A stretch of 64,000 nt of DNA, from the NCBI RefSeq assembly GCF_010501015.1, contig NZ_QVML01000001.1, positions 371,845-435,844 on the forward strand, in the 5' to 3' direction. Made by a program: the position numbers and the translations under genes. A model generated the notes under the pieces. It made no database searches and was not told the origin of the DNA. It saw only the letters and a list, made by a program, of their open reading frames with translations. This DNA is from Bacteroides sp. 214 (lineage in GTDB: Bacteria > Bacteroidota > Bacteroidia > Bacteroidales > Bacteroidaceae). Below are positions 44,735-54,437 of the stretch, piece after piece (position 1 is the first letter of the stretch; every line of letters begins with the position of its first letter).

Positions 44735-46174
44735 ATGAGAGCATTGAATAAAGAAACAGCTCCGAAAAAGAGCTATCCAGAACGTATAATCCAGTTTGGC
44801 GAAGGTAATTTTCTACGCGCATTTGTAGATTGGATTGTATATAACATGAACCAAAAGGCAGACTTCGATGGTAGTGTTGTAGTAGTTCAACCAATTGATA
44901 AAGGTATGGTTGACATGTTGAATGCACAAGACTGTCTCTATCATGTGAACTTGCAAGGACTTGATAAAGGTAAGGTGGTGAACGACTTGACTTTGATTGA
45001 TGTTATTAGTCGGGCAATGAACCCTTACTCACAAAACGAAGAGTTTATGAAACTTGCCGACCAACCCGAAATGAGATTTGTTATCTCTAACACTACTGAG
45101 GCTGGTATTGCTTTTGATCCTTCGTGCAAACTGACTGATGCTCCTGCTTCTTCGTATCCTGGTAAATTGACACAATTACTTTATCGTCGTTTCCAAACAT
45201 TTAATGGTGACAAGAGCAAAGGATTGCATATTATTCCTTGTGAATTGATTTTCCATAACGGTGCCAAATTAAAAGAAGCAATCTATCAATATATTGATTT
45301 GTGGAACCTTGGCGCAGAATTCAAAACATGGTTTGAAGAAGCTTGTGGTGTGTATTCTACATTGGTAGACCGCATCGTACCAGGATTCCCACGTAAAGAT
45401 ATTGCCGAAATCAAAGAAAAATTACAGTATGATGATAATCTGGTGGTACAAGCCGAGATTTTCCACCTATGGGTAATCGAAGCTCCACAAGAGCTTTCAA
45501 AAGAATTCCCTGCAGACAAAGCCGGACTGAACGTATTGTTTGTACCTTCTGAAGCTCCTTACCACGAACGTAAGGTTACTTTATTGAATGGTCCTCATAC
45601 AGTGCTTTCTCCTGTTGCTTTCTTGTCGGGTATCAATATTGTTCGCGATGCTTGCCAAGATGAAGTAGTAGGTAAATTCATCAAAAAAGTAATGTATGAT
45701 GAATTAATGGAAACTCTAAACTTACCAAAAGACGAGTTGATGGAGTATGCAGGCGATGTATTGGAGCGTTTCAATAACCCATTCGTAGAGCATGCTGTAA
45801 CCAGCATTATGCTTAATTCATTTCCTAAATACGAAACACGCGATCTTCCGGGTTTGAAAACCTATTTGCAACGCAAAGGTGAACTACCTAAAGGTTTGGT
45901 GTTGGGTCTTGCTGCTATCATTACTTACTATAAAGGAGGCAAACGTGCTGATGGTGCAGAAATTGCTCCGAATGACTCGCAAGAAATCATGGACTTATTG
46001 ACAAAACTTTGGGCAAGCAACGATTATGCTACAGTTGCCAAAGGTGTACTTGCCGCTAGTTTTATTTGGGGTGAAGATTTGAATGATATTCCAGGATTGA
46101 CCGATGCTATTGTTGCTAACTTGAAATCAATTCAAGAAAAAGGCATGGTTGAGACAGTGAAGTCTATACTCTAA
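44735..46174 (+). CDS. uxaB: Tagaturonate reductase
   Basis: 479 residues of the mannitol dehydrogenase fold: an N-terminal NAD-binding region (IIQFGEGNFLRAFVDWIVYNM), SNTTEAGIAFDP, and a C-terminal domain including LLNGPHTVLSPVAFLSG and the K-x-x-x-N-type active-site segment. It reduces D-tagaturonate to altronate in hexuronate breakdown. It lies opposite uxaC; the altronate dehydratase (uxaA) is not in the window. A terminator follows. Confidence 0.93.
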   Translation: MRALNKETAPKKSYPERIIQFGEGNFLRAFVDWIVYNMNQKADFDGSVVVVQPIDKGMVDMLNAQDCLYHVNLQGLDKGKVVNDLTLIDVISRAMNPYSQNEEFMKLADQPEMRFVISNTTEAGIAFDPSCKLTDAPASSYPGKLTQLLYRRFQTFNGDKSKGLHIIPCELIFHNGAKLKEAIYQYIDLWNLGAEFKTWFEEACGVYSTLVDRIVPGFPRKDIAEIKEKLQYDDNLVVQAEIFHLWVIEAPQELSKEFPADKAGLNVLFVPSEAPYHERKVTLLNGPHTVLSPVAFLSGINIVRDACQDEVVGKFIKKVMYDELMETLNLPKDELMEYAGDVLERFNNPFVEHAVTSIMLNSFPKYETRDLPGLKTYLQRKGELPKGLVLGLAAIITYYKGGKRADGAEIAPNDSQEIMDLLTKLWASNDYATVAKGVLAASFIWGEDLNDIPGLTDAIVANLKSIQEKGMVETVKSIL

Positions 46175-46197
46175 GATACCATAATATAATAACACTG

Positions 46198-46238
46198 AAG
46201 CATCCTGCGGACTTTTAGTCTGTGGGATGCTTTTTTTT
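46198..46238 (+). terminator. Terminator of uxaB
   Basis: AAGCATCC (46198-46205) pairs with GGATGCTT (46225-46232) with a CGGAC/GTCTG inner stem, followed by T residues. Confidence 0.85.
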
Positions 46239-46256
46239 GAACTCATTTGAGATTTC

Positions 46257-46388
46257 AGCCATAGGCGCGCGAGTCGAATGCTTATGGCAAACGAGTCGAA
46301 TGCTTATGGTATTTGCACCAAATGCTTATGGCATTCGACTTGATTGCTTATAGCTCTTGCACCAGCAGCCTATGCTTTATTAGTTCAA
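46257..46388. repeat. 22-bp array A7 (TGCTTATGG, P class)
   Basis: Six units start at 46257, 46279, 46301, 46323, 46345 and 46367, exactly 22 bp apart. Cores: AGCCATAGG, TGCTTATGG (three times), TGCTTATAG and AGCCTATGC. The 13-bp spacers differ, though GAGTCGAATGCTTATGG occurs twice (46271-46287 and 46293-46309). TGCTTATGGCAAACG (46279-46293) is identical to a stretch of array A3. It follows the uxaB terminator and precedes array A8. Confidence 0.92.
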
Positions 46389-46405
46389 TGAAGACTACAA
46401 TATTA

Positions 46406-46480
46406 CTCAGTGAGAAATGATTGCTTTCTCACTGTTTTTTACTCAAAACACACTGAAAAACCATCCATTTCTCACTGAAC
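46406..46480. repeat. 22-bp array A8 (CTCAGTGAG / CTCACTG, T class)
   Basis: CTCAGTGAG at 46406, CTCACTGTT at 46428, CACACTGAA at 46449 and CTCACTGAA at 46471 (steps 22, 21, 22). CAGTGAGAAA (46408-46417) pairs perfectly with TTTCTCACTG (46425-46434). It follows array A7 by 39 bp, the same P-then-T order as A1-A2 and A3-A4. Confidence 0.82.
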
Positions 46481-46777
46481 TTTTACAACCATCCTTCACC
46501 CTTCATTTTAATGAAAAATCAATTGATAATCAACTTGTTAAGGGTGAATCCTATCTCTCCTTCACCAATCTTTATAAGAAACAGCGTATCTATCACCCAA
46601 ATAATAATGAGAATCAACCTGTTGAGTTGAAAAATGAAGAGGTGAATAGTAAAAACTTGTTTTCCTGGTGGTAAATGAAAAAGAGAAAAAACAGGCGAAA
46701 AGAGTGCTAAAGAAAAAACAAAAGCATCCTATAATAACTATTCTGTGGAAATTCAAAACAGTTTCTTACTTTTTTTG
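46481..46777. other. Intergenic DNA with weak TTCACC repeats
   Basis: No gene is called; an 85-codon plus-strand frame (46417-46674) overlaps the array and lacks any support. TTCACCCTT (46495-46503) is the inverse of AAGGGTGAA (46540-46548); CCTTCACC recurs at 46493 and 46559, 66 bp (3 x 22) apart. The rest is AT-rich with no clear structure. Confidence 0.5.
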
Positions 46778-46785
46778 TATTTTTG
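46778..46785 (+). promoter_or_regulatory. -7 box of pyrG
   Basis: TATTTTTG fits TAnnTTTG, 60 bp before the GTG start. No TTTG lies 19 bp upstream. Confidence 0.4.
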
Positions 46786-46845
46786 CGTCTTTTAGTACGC
46801 AGACGAAATCAAAATACAGGAAATAAATAATAAATAGCATAAGTT

Positions 46846-48447
46846 GTGAAAGAGACTAAGTACATTTTTGTAACCGGTGGGGTTGCTTCTTCATTAGGGA
46901 AAGGCATTATATCATCATCTATCGCTAAGCTTTTACAAGCAAGAGGTTATAAAGTAACCATACAAAAGTTTGACCCATACATCAACATTGATCCGGGTAC
47001 TATGAATCCATATGAACATGGAGAATGTTATGTAACAGTAGACGGGCACGAGGCAGATCTCGACCTGGGACATTACGAACGCTTCCTTAGCATTCAGACT
47101 ACCAAGGAAAATAACATTACTACCGGACGAATCTACAAAAGTGTTATCGATAAAGAACGTCGTGGCGATTATTTGGGTAAAACCATTCAGGTAGTTCCTC
47201 ATATTACCGACGAAATAAAACGTAACATAAAGCAACTCGGAAGTAAATATAAATTTGATTTTGTTATTACCGAAATTGGTGGAACAGTGGGCGATATTGA
47301 ATCTCTTCCTTATATGGAGAGTATCCGTCAGCTTAAGTGGGAATTGGGTAATAATGCGCTTTGCGTACACCTCACTTATGTTCCTTTCCTTGCTGCCGCC
47401 AAAGAGCTAAAAACAAAACCTACACAACATTCAGTAAAAGAACTTCAGTCGCTCGGAATACAGCCCGATGTATTGGTGCTTCGCTCAGAACATCATTTAG
47501 ATGCCAATTTAAGAAAGAAAGTAGCTCTTTTCTGTAATGTACAAGAAGAGGCGGTGGTACAATCTATTGATGTGCCAACTATCTACGAAGTACCATTGAA
47601 AATGCAGGAGCAAAACCTCGATAAGACCATCCTTCGTAAAATGGGACAGCCTGTTGAAGCCGATCCGGATTTGTTGCCATGGAGAACTTTCCTCGCGCGT
47701 CGTAATAGTGCTACCGAAGAAATTACTATTGCCCTTGTTGGTAAATACGTGGAACTGCAGGATGCGTACAAATCTATCTTGGAATCGCTTTTGCAAGCAG
47801 CAACATACAACGATCGTAAACTGAAAATTGAATATGTTCAATCCGAAACGCTTACTGCCGACAATGTGGAAGAGAAACTTGCTCATGTAGATGGTGTGGT
47901 AATCTGTCCGGGATTTGGTGCAAGAGGTATTGAAGGTAAATTCATTGCTGCCCGCTATACTCGTGAAAACGATATACCTACATTGGGTATCTGTCTTGGT
48001 ATGCAGTGTATGTCAATAGAATTTGCACGCAACGTATTAGGTTATGCCGATGCTAACTCTGTAGAGATAAATGAAAAGACACCATACAACATCATAGATA
48101 TTATGGAAGAACAAAAGTCCATAACAAATATGGGTGGTACTATGCGCTTGGGTGCCTTTGAGTGTGTGCTAACTAAAGGTTCAAAAGCCTTTGATGCATA
48201 CAAAGAAGAACATATTCAGGAACGCCATCGTCATCGCTACGAGTTTAATAATCAGTATCGTGATGCGTTTGAAAAAGCTGGTATGAAGTGTGTGGGTATA
48301 AATCCTGAGTCAGATTTGGTTGAGATAGTTGAAATACCTACATTGAAATGGTATATGGGTGTACAGTTCCACCCCGAATACAGCAGTACGGTACTGAAAC
48401 CGCATCCGTTATTTTTGGCGTTTATCAAAGCGGCCATTGATAAATAA
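46846..48447 (+). CDS. pyrG: CTP synthase
   Basis: 533 residues, started by GTG at 46846 (KETKYIFVTGGVASSLGKGI). N-terminal synthase domain with the glycine-rich loop and the ATP/UTP motifs (KIDPYINIDPGTM-like FDPYINIDPGTM, HGECYVTVDGHEADLDLGHYERF), C-terminal glutamine amidotransferase with nucleophile LGICLGMQC and His/Glu in QFHPEYSS. It makes CTP from UTP. It precedes yidC by 37 bp, an arrangement seen in related genomes. Confidence 0.97.
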   Translation: MKETKYIFVTGGVASSLGKGIISSSIAKLLQARGYKVTIQKFDPYINIDPGTMNPYEHGECYVTVDGHEADLDLGHYERFLSIQTTKENNITTGRIYKSVIDKERRGDYLGKTIQVVPHITDEIKRNIKQLGSKYKFDFVITEIGGTVGDIESLPYMESIRQLKWELGNNALCVHLTYVPFLAAAKELKTKPTQHSVKELQSLGIQPDVLVLRSEHHLDANLRKKVALFCNVQEEAVVQSIDVPTIYEVPLKMQEQNLDKTILRKMGQPVEADPDLLPWRTFLARRNSATEEITIALVGKYVELQDAYKSILESLLQAATYNDRKLKIEYVQSETLTADNVEEKLAHVDGVVICPGFGARGIEGKFIAARYTRENDIPTLGICLGMQCMSIEFARNVLGYADANSVEINEKTPYNIIDIMEEQKSITNMGGTMRLGAFECVLTKGSKAFDAYKEEHIQERHRHRYEFNNQYRDAFEKAGMKCVGINPESDLVEIVEIPTLKWYMGVQFHPEYSSTVLKPHPLFLAFIKAAIDK

Positions 48448-48484
48448 ACGAATTACTTATTATTAATATAGATATAGAAAACGA

Positions 48485-50335
48485 ATGATGGATAAAAATA
48501 CCATAACAGGACTTGTCTTGATTGTACTACTGCTGATAGGATTTAGCTACTTTAGCCGTCCCTCGCAAGAACAACAAGAAGCCTTTAAACGATACAATGA
48601 CTCAATTACCATCGTTAAGCAAAAGGAAGAGGCTCTTAGAGAAAAAACAGCTGCTGCCCTTGCCAACGAAAAAGAAATCGTAACAATTGATTCAACCTCT
48701 ACTTTCTTTAATGCGATTGAGGGTGTAGAAGGTACAGTAGTGATTGAAAATGAACTGCTAACAGCCGTAATCGACAATAAAGGCGGTAGGGTTACAAAAG
48801 TTACACTAAAGGAGTACAATGACCAGGAAAAGCAACCGTTGGTGTTGTTTGACGGTAACGAGATGATGATGAACTTTTACTTCTATAATAAGAAGGAAGC
48901 AATTCAGACTAAAGATTACTACTTTATACCGGTTAACCAATCGGAGATGGGTGTAACCATGCGTTTGGTAGCAGGAGAGGAGAGTTACATTGACTTCATT
49001 TACCAACTCAAACCGGATAATTATCTGTTGGATTTTACCATACAGGCAGTTGGAATGGAAAACTTGTTGGCACATAGTGTAGATTATCTTAATATAGAAT
49101 GGTCACAACGTGCTCGCCAATTAGAACGTGGTTCGGTTTTTGAAAAAAGATTATCCAACCTTACATATAAGTATGTAGCCGACAAAACTGATAACCTTGC
49201 CGAAGCCAAAGATGATGAAGAAACTATTGACAGACGATTGAATTGGATTGCTTACAAAAATCAGTTCTTTTCATCGGTGTTTATTGCCGACCAAAGCTTT
49301 AGCGAGAATATCCTAAAATCACGTGTTGGAAAAGAAGGTAATGATTACATTAAGGATTATTCTTCAGAGATGCGTACCTCTTTTGACCCTAAAGGAGAAG
49401 CGCCCACTACAATGCATTTCTATTTTGGCCCTAACCACTACAAAACCCTCAAGGCTTATGATAAAGGAAAGAGCGGTGACAGTAAGTGGAAACTTAATGA
49501 CTTGGTTTACTTGGGCTGGCCGGTAGTAAAACAAATCAACCAATGGTTTACTGTAAATATCTTCGACTGGTTATCAAGTTGGGGGTTAGGTATGGGATTG
49601 GTTCTTTTCTTGATGACAGTTTTGGTAAAAATTGTGGTGTTTCCTGCAACATGGAAAACATATATGTCTTCGGCCAAGATGCGTGTGTTGCGTCCTGAGA
49701 TTGAAAAGATTAACGCTAAATATCCCAAGCAGGAAGATGCAATGAAGAAGCAACAAGAAACCATGGCGCTGTATAGTAAATATGGTGTAAGTCCTATGGG
49801 TGGTTGTTTGCCGATGCTGTTGCAGTTCCCTATATTAATGGCTTTGTTTATGTTTGTGCCTAGTGCGATTGAGTTGCGTCAGGAAAGTTTCTTGTGGGCA
49901 AACGACTTGTCGACCTATGATGCAATACTTAAATTACCGTTCAATATTCCTTTCATGGGTAGTCACATCAGCTTGTTCTGTTTGTTAATGACGGTAACAA
50001 CCATCCTTAACACCAAGTACACTATGTCTCAACAAGATACCGGACAACAACAGATGCCGGGTATGAAGTGGATGATGTACCTCATGCCGGTAATGTTCCT
50101 CTTTATATTGAATAGCTATCCTGCCGGGTTGAACTATTACTATTTTATCTCTACTTTGATAAGTGTAGTTACAATGATTGTTCTGCGCAAAACAACCAAT
50201 GAAGAAAAACTGTTGGCAGGACTTGAAGCAAATAAGACAAAGAATAAAACCAAGAAGAAATCAGGATTCGCTGCACGTCTGGAAGCAATGCAGAAAGAGC
50301 AGGAGCGGATGTTGAAAGAGAGACAAAAGAAGTAA
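48485..50335 (+). CDS. yidC: Membrane protein insertase YidC
   Basis: 616 residues. An N-terminal anchor ([17 protein letters not shown]), a large periplasmic domain (about 60-355), and the conserved 60KD_IMP/YidC region at the C-terminus (from about 365, [59 protein letters not shown]) with about five helices and a lysine-rich tail. It inserts inner-membrane proteins alone or with SecYEG. The first of two adjacent ATGs is used. It is followed by a terminator and the S9 peptidase gene. Confidence 0.96.
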   Translation: MMDKNTITGLVLIVLLLIGFSYFSRPSQEQQEAFKRYNDSITIVKQKEEALREKTAAALANEKEIVTIDSTSTFFNAIEGVEGTVVIENELLTAVIDNKGGRVTKVTLKEYNDQEKQPLVLFDGNEMMMNFYFYNKKEAIQTKDYYFIPVNQSEMGVTMRLVAGEESYIDFIYQLKPDNYLLDFTIQAVGMENLLAHSVDYLNIEWSQRARQLERGSVFEKRLSNLTYKYVADKTDNLAEAKDDEETIDRRLNWIAYKNQFFSSVFIADQSFSENILKSRVGKEGNDYIKDYSSEMRTSFDPKGEAPTTMHFYFGPNHYKTLKAYDKGKSGDSKWKLNDLVYLGWPVVKQINQWFTVNIFDWLSSWGLGMGLVLFLMTVLVKIVVFPATWKTYMSSAKMRVLRPEIEKINAKYPKQEDAMKKQQETMALYSKYGVSPMGGCLPMLLQFPILMALFMFVPSAIELRQESFLWANDLSTYDAILKLPFNIPFMGSHISLFCLLMTVTTILNTKYTMSQQDTGQQQMPGMKWMMYLMPVMFLFILNSYPAGLNYYYFISTLISVVTMIVLRKTTNEEKLLAGLEANKTKNKTKKKSGFAARLEAMQKEQERMLKERQKK

Positions 50336-50350
50336 ATGAATAGATAATTC

Positions 50351-50387
50351 AAAAAAAGGTACAGGAGCATAACTTGTGCCTTTTTTT
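50351..50387 (+). terminator. Terminator of yidC
   Basis: AAAAAAAGGTACA pairs with TTGTGCCTTTTTTT (one mismatch), ending in seven T residues. Confidence 0.78.
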
Positions 50388-50407
50388 AGCCAATAATCAA
50401 AACGTCT

Positions 50408-52495
50408 ATGAAACATGTAAGTTTATTAATGATGTCAGCAGCTATGATGTTAGCTTCTTGTGCCACTGAGAAGGTACAGAAAGAAAATCCGGTACTTATC
50501 GGAAAGTCAACCATACAAGTGAGTGATAAACGAATGACCCCCGAAGCACTGTGGGCATTCGGTAGAATAGGAGAGGTAGCTGTTTCGCCTGATGAAAAGC
50601 AGATAGCTTATACGGTTGCCTATTACAGCATTCCCGAGAATAAAAGCAATCGCGAAGTATTTGTGATGAATGCCGACGGCAGTCAAAACAGGCAAATAAC
50701 GCAAACTCCATACAGTGAAAACCAGGTTGTCTGGATTAAGGGTGGTAGTAAACTAGCCTTCTTGAGTAGCGAAAGTGGTAGCAGTCAGGTTTGGGAAATG
50801 AATCCTGATGGAACCGGACGTAAACAACTTACTGCTTATGATGGTGATATTGAGGGTTTTGCCTTCTCGCCCGACGAAAAGAAACTACTCTTTATCTCTT
50901 CCATAAATGTCATTCCAAGTACAGCCGATCTGTATCCCGACTTGGCAAAAGCCAGTGGTTTGCTTCGTTCCGACCTGATGTATAAGCATTGGGATGAATG
51001 GGTAACAACTGCGCCACATCCTTTTATTGCCGATTTCGATGGAAATAGTATCGCTAATGTTATGGATATACTACAAGGAGAGCCATACGAAAGTCCGATG
51101 AAGCCTTTTGGTGGTATTGAACAATTGGCATGGAACACTACCTCTGATAAGGTTGCATATACTTGTAAGAAAAAAACAGGTAGAGCGTATGCACTTTCTA
51201 CTAACTCGGATATCTATATCTATGACCTCAAGACCAAGCAACACACAAATATTACTGAAGGGAATATGGGGTATGATACCAATCCTACGTACTCACCCGA
51301 TGGTAAGAGCATTGCATGGTTGAGTATGGAGCGAGATGGTTACGAGTCGGACTGGAATCGCTTGTTTGTGATGAATTTAGAAACCGGCGAGAAACGTTTT
51401 GTGAGCAAATCGCTAGATTCAAATGTAGATACGTATAGTTGGAGCAAAGATGCACAGACAATCTATTTTACCAGTGTGTGGCATGGTAAGACACAGATTT
51501 ATGCTGTAACCTTAGCCGATGAACAATTAAAAGTAATAACCGAAGGTGTGCACGACTATGCTTCTGTTGCTTTGTGTGGTGACAAGTTAATAGCTAAAAG
51601 ACACTCCATGAGTATGGCAGACGAGATTTATGCCGTAGCTCTGAATGGTGAAGCTACTCAGCTAACCTTTGAGAATAAACATCTCTATGATCAGTTGGAA
51701 ATGGGTAGGGTAGAGGAACGTTGGATGAAAACAACCGATGGTAAGGAGATGCTTACATGGGTAATTTATCCGCCTAACTTTGATCCTAACAAAAAATACC
51801 CTGCAATTTTGTACTGTACCGGTGGTCCTCAAAATGCGGTAAGCCAGTTCTTTTCCTATCGTTGGAACATGCAAATGATGGCGGCAAACGACTATATAAT
51901 TGTTGCGCCCAATCGTCGTGGACTTCCCGGATTCGGACTGGAGTGGAACGAACAAATTAGTGGAGACTATGGTGGTCAGTGCATGAAAGATTTATTTACT
52001 GCTATTGATGTCATGGCAAAAGAGCCGTTCATTGATGAAGAGCGTTTAGGTTGTGTAGGTGCCAGCTTTGGTGGATATACTGTTTATTGGATGGCTGGTC
52101 ATCACGAAAAGCGTTTCAAAGCATTCATTTCACATTGTGGTATATTTAACATGGAAGTGCAGTACATTGATACAGAAGAAATATTCTTTGCGAATTGGGA
52201 TATGGCTGGCCCTTACTGGGATAAGAATAACCCTAAGGTAAAGAATACATATAAACATTCTCCGCACTTGTTTGTAGAAAAATGGGATACACCGATACTT
52301 TGTATTCATGGAGAGAAAGACCTACGTGTACCGGTTACACAAGGAACGATGGCGTTCAATGCGGCTCGTGTTCAAAATATTCCGGCGGAGTTATTGATAT
52401 TCCCGGATGAAAACCATTGGGTTTTGAAGCCACAGAACGGAATCTTGTGGCAACGAACATTCTTTAGCTGGCTGGATAAATGGCTAAAGAATTAA
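50408..52495 (+). CDS. S9-family serine peptidase, lipoprotein
   Basis: 695 residues. Signal with lipobox SAAMMLASC (Cys18). A beta-propeller (about 45-420) shows repeated PDGxSI/AWLS or SPDEK-type blades; the C-terminal alpha/beta hydrolase holds the nucleophile GASFGGY (Ser about 555), an acid and the histidine in FPDENHWVLKPQ. It fits acylaminoacyl-peptidase or dipeptidyl-peptidase-like S9 enzymes, probably surface- or periplasm-attached and acting on peptides. The opposing creatininase-family gene overlaps its 3' end by 4 bp. Confidence 0.92.
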   Translation: MKHVSLLMMSAAMMLASCATEKVQKENPVLIGKSTIQVSDKRMTPEALWAFGRIGEVAVSPDEKQIAYTVAYYSIPENKSNREVFVMNADGSQNRQITQTPYSENQVVWIKGGSKLAFLSSESGSSQVWEMNPDGTGRKQLTAYDGDIEGFAFSPDEKKLLFISSINVIPSTADLYPDLAKASGLLRSDLMYKHWDEWVTTAPHPFIADFDGNSIANVMDILQGEPYESPMKPFGGIEQLAWNTTSDKVAYTCKKKTGRAYALSTNSDIYIYDLKTKQHTNITEGNMGYDTNPTYSPDGKSIAWLSMERDGYESDWNRLFVMNLETGEKRFVSKSLDSNVDTYSWSKDAQTIYFTSVWHGKTQIYAVTLADEQLKVITEGVHDYASVALCGDKLIAKRHSMSMADEIYAVALNGEATQLTFENKHLYDQLEMGRVEERWMKTTDGKEMLTWVIYPPNFDPNKKYPAILYCTGGPQNAVSQFFSYRWNMQMMAANDYIIVAPNRRGLPGFGLEWNEQISGDYGGQCMKDLFTAIDVMAKEPFIDEERLGCVGASFGGYTVYWMAGHHEKRFKAFISHCGIFNMEVQYIDTEEIFFANWDMAGPYWDKNNPKVKNTYKHSPHLFVEKWDTPILCIHGEKDLRVPVTQGTMAFNAARVQNIPAELLIFPDENHWVLKPQNGILWQRTFFSWLDKWLKN

Positions 52496-53250
52496 TATAA
52501 ATCGTGTAGACCAACCTCGCCAAAGAGTTTTGCAATTTTCTCTACTACAGCATGGATATAAGCGGCACCTTTTTCGGGTGTCGCTTTTTTCGGATTACCC
52601 ACACCGCTATCAATGGTTGTTTTATCCCAGTGGCGTGGTGCCCAACCCAATTTTTCATTTAAAGCAGGTATAGCAAATGGCTTGGAGTCACCGTCGCCTG
52701 CTTCTTCCAAATGAACTAATTCGGGATGATAATGCATCATCACCGATGTTTCCATCTCACCAGCATGGTCATCAATAGCTGCTTCAAAATATCCTTTGGG
52801 CGAAACCACACTAAACCATTCGGCAGAGACAATCAGAAAATCGGGGTAAACAAAAGCCAAATCACGAATCATTCCTTTAAAATGATTGCCACCGTGTCCA
52901 CTAAGAATTATTAGTTTTCTTACTCCCTGCACATAGAGTGAAGCTACAATATCTTCCAAAATGGCTTGCTGGGTAGAATAACGCGTATGTATGCAGAAGG
53001 GAAGTTCGCGCTGACCGGGGTTGTGTGCGCCAAATGCAACAGGCGGCAACACCATACAGCGCATTCCATATTGCTTAAGAGTTAACTCAGCGGCTTCTAC
53101 GGCAATATCATGAGGAAGAATGCAGTCGGTCAGATAGGGCAAGTGTAAGTTATGAGGTTCGGTTGCTCCCCAAGGAAGTACTACGACATCGTATTTAACT
53201 CCTCTTACTTTGCCATAAGAGGAGAGTGATAGGTCAAATTCTTTATTCAT
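52492..53250 (-). CDS. Creatininase-family amidohydrolase
   Basis: 252 residues. The family motif is PWGATEPHNLHLPYLTD (metal-binding Glu/His), with GGHGGNHF (SGHGGNHFKG here) and DDHAGEMETS. Such zinc enzymes cleave cyclic amides such as creatinine or formamide-type rings; which substrate applies is unknown. It ends with a 4-bp overlap into the S9 gene on the opposite strand, and is preceded by a TATCTTTG box (53295-53302). Confidence 0.88.
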   Translation of the reverse strand: MNKEFDLSLSSYGKVRGVKYDVVVLPWGATEPHNLHLPYLTDCILPHDIAVEAAELTLKQYGMRCMVLPPVAFGAHNPGQRELPFCIHTRYSTQQAILEDIVASLYVQGVRKLIILSGHGGNHFKGMIRDLAFVYPDFLIVSAEWFSVVSPKGYFEAAIDDHAGEMETSVMMHYHPELVHLEEAGDGDSKPFAIPALNEKLGWAPRHWDKTTIDSGVGNPKKATPEKGAAYIHAVVEKIAKLFGEVGLHDLY

Positions 53251-53294
53251 TTCATTGAGTTGATTCAGATTGCTATTTGCTCTAAGCTAAAATA

Positions 53295-53302
53295 CAAAGA
53301 TA
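53295..53302 (-). promoter_or_regulatory. -7 box of the creatininase-family gene
   Basis: Minus-strand TATCTTTG (plus CAAAGATA), 44 bp before the start. Confidence 0.45.
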
Positions 53303-53314
53303 AGAATGTTTTTC

Positions 53315-54196
53315 TTATTGCTTTCTGAATTCTTTGGGAGAAACTCCGGTGCAGTTCTTAAAATATTTGCCAAAGAAAGACTGGTTAGCGAAATTCAAGT
53401 CATCGGCAATTTCTTGAATATTCTTTTTGGAACCACTTAGCAAACTTTTGGCTTCATTAATAACAAAATTGTCAATCCACTCACCGGCAGTTCGCCCGCT
53501 AACTTCTTTTACCACACAAGAAAGGTGTTTGGGGGTAACACATAACTCATAGGCATAGAAATTTACACTTCTTTCTTTCTTGAAATTAGAAGATAGGCTA
53601 CGCATAAAATAATCAAACAATGACTCCTGTCTTGTTTTGTGGGGAATGTTGATTTTCCTTTTGTTATTGTACACATCATATATCTCATAGTACAACGAGA
53701 CAATCAGGTTACAAATAATATCTCGTAAAAATTCACCATGTTCTTCGTTTGTTTTCTTCCAGATAAGGTTAAAATAGTCGAGTATTCGTTCCAACTGCCT
53801 TTGACTTAGAGAGATACACGGATAGTCTTTGGTATAAAAGAAGAAAGGTAACATTATCTTAATGCGAGCATAGGTTTCGTCAGAGAACTCTCGAGACATA
53901 GCTATACACACACTTTGATAATCGGGGCTAACTTCGATAGATTGCAAAACTTGATCGGGCAAGCTAATAAGTAGGGTGCCCGGAGTAATATAGTACTCTT
54001 GCATATTTATTCCAACACGTGTAAAGCCATTCAGGCAAATAGAAATAACAGTCGTATCTATTCTTGTTGGCTTATCATAAGAAGGCATTAACCGCAAATC
54101 ATTAAAGATATAAAAATCGCTATCAATGTGGTTTACTTTTCTTTCATCAGTGCAAATGGGAAAAGTCTCTAAATTGTATATGGAAATTGCATTCAT
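53315..54196 (-). CDS. AraC-family transcriptional regulator
   Basis: 293 residues. The N-terminal part (about 1-180) is a cupin-like sensing domain; the C-terminal region (about 195-293) is an AraC-type double helix-turn-helix (LCVTPKHLSCVVKEVSGRTAGEWI; IQEIADDLNFANQSFFGKYFKNCTGVSPKEFRKQ). It is likely an activator or dual regulator. The gene has a TAGATTTG box at 54212-54219 that is overlapped by an inverted repeat, pointing to autoregulation. The next gene in its direction is the creatininase-family gene, 64 bp downstream with its own promoter. Confidence 0.92.
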   Translation of the reverse strand: MNAISIYNLETFPICTDERKVNHIDSDFYIFNDLRLMPSYDKPTRIDTTVISICLNGFTRVGINMQEYYITPGTLLISLPDQVLQSIEVSPDYQSVCIAMSREFSDETYARIKIMLPFFFYTKDYPCISLSQRQLERILDYFNLIWKKTNEEHGEFLRDIICNLIVSLYYEIYDVYNNKRKINIPHKTRQESLFDYFMRSLSSNFKKERSVNFYAYELCVTPKHLSCVVKEVSGRTAGEWIDNFVINEAKSLLSGSKKNIQEIADDLNFANQSFFGKYFKNCTGVSPKEFRKQ

Positions 54197-54211
54197 AAGG
54201 CTCTCTTTTTA

Positions 54212-54239
54212 CAAATCTAACAATTAAAACTGTTAGATT
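54212..54239 (-). promoter_or_regulatory. Inverted repeat overlapping the AraC promoter
   Basis: AATCTAACA (54214-54222) and TGTTAGATT (54231-54239) are perfect inverses 8 bp apart. They overlap the minus-strand -7 box TAGATTTG (54212-54219) just upstream of the AraC start, the place for an autorepression operator. Confidence 0.5.
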
Positions 54240-54437
54240 ATTCGCAAATAGAACACAAATCAGAGAAATAGAACAAAATAAGAGTTTTACAGAAGAGGGT
54301 AAAACTTAAAATGCGAAGTAATTGTTACAAACAGTTTACAAAAACGAGGTTGTTTTCTTGCTTTTATGATGAACAAGTCGCTAAATCCGTTGGGTTATTT
54401 TTTGGATTATACCTGACGAAGCGCATTTTTGCACCTT
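54240..54437. other. Intergenic DNA between AraC and the TonB receptor
   Basis: AT-rich; no gene, promoter or terminator is recognised. Confidence 0.4.

Noticed and set aside
46257..46388. A7 and the other arrays as CRISPR arrays
   Set aside because: Repeats are 9-14 bp and spacers 8-13 bp, far below CRISPR sizes; orientation flips occur and no cas gene is in the window.
46417..46674. Plus-strand 85-residue frame
   Set aside because: It begins inside array A8, has no promoter and no recognisable family.
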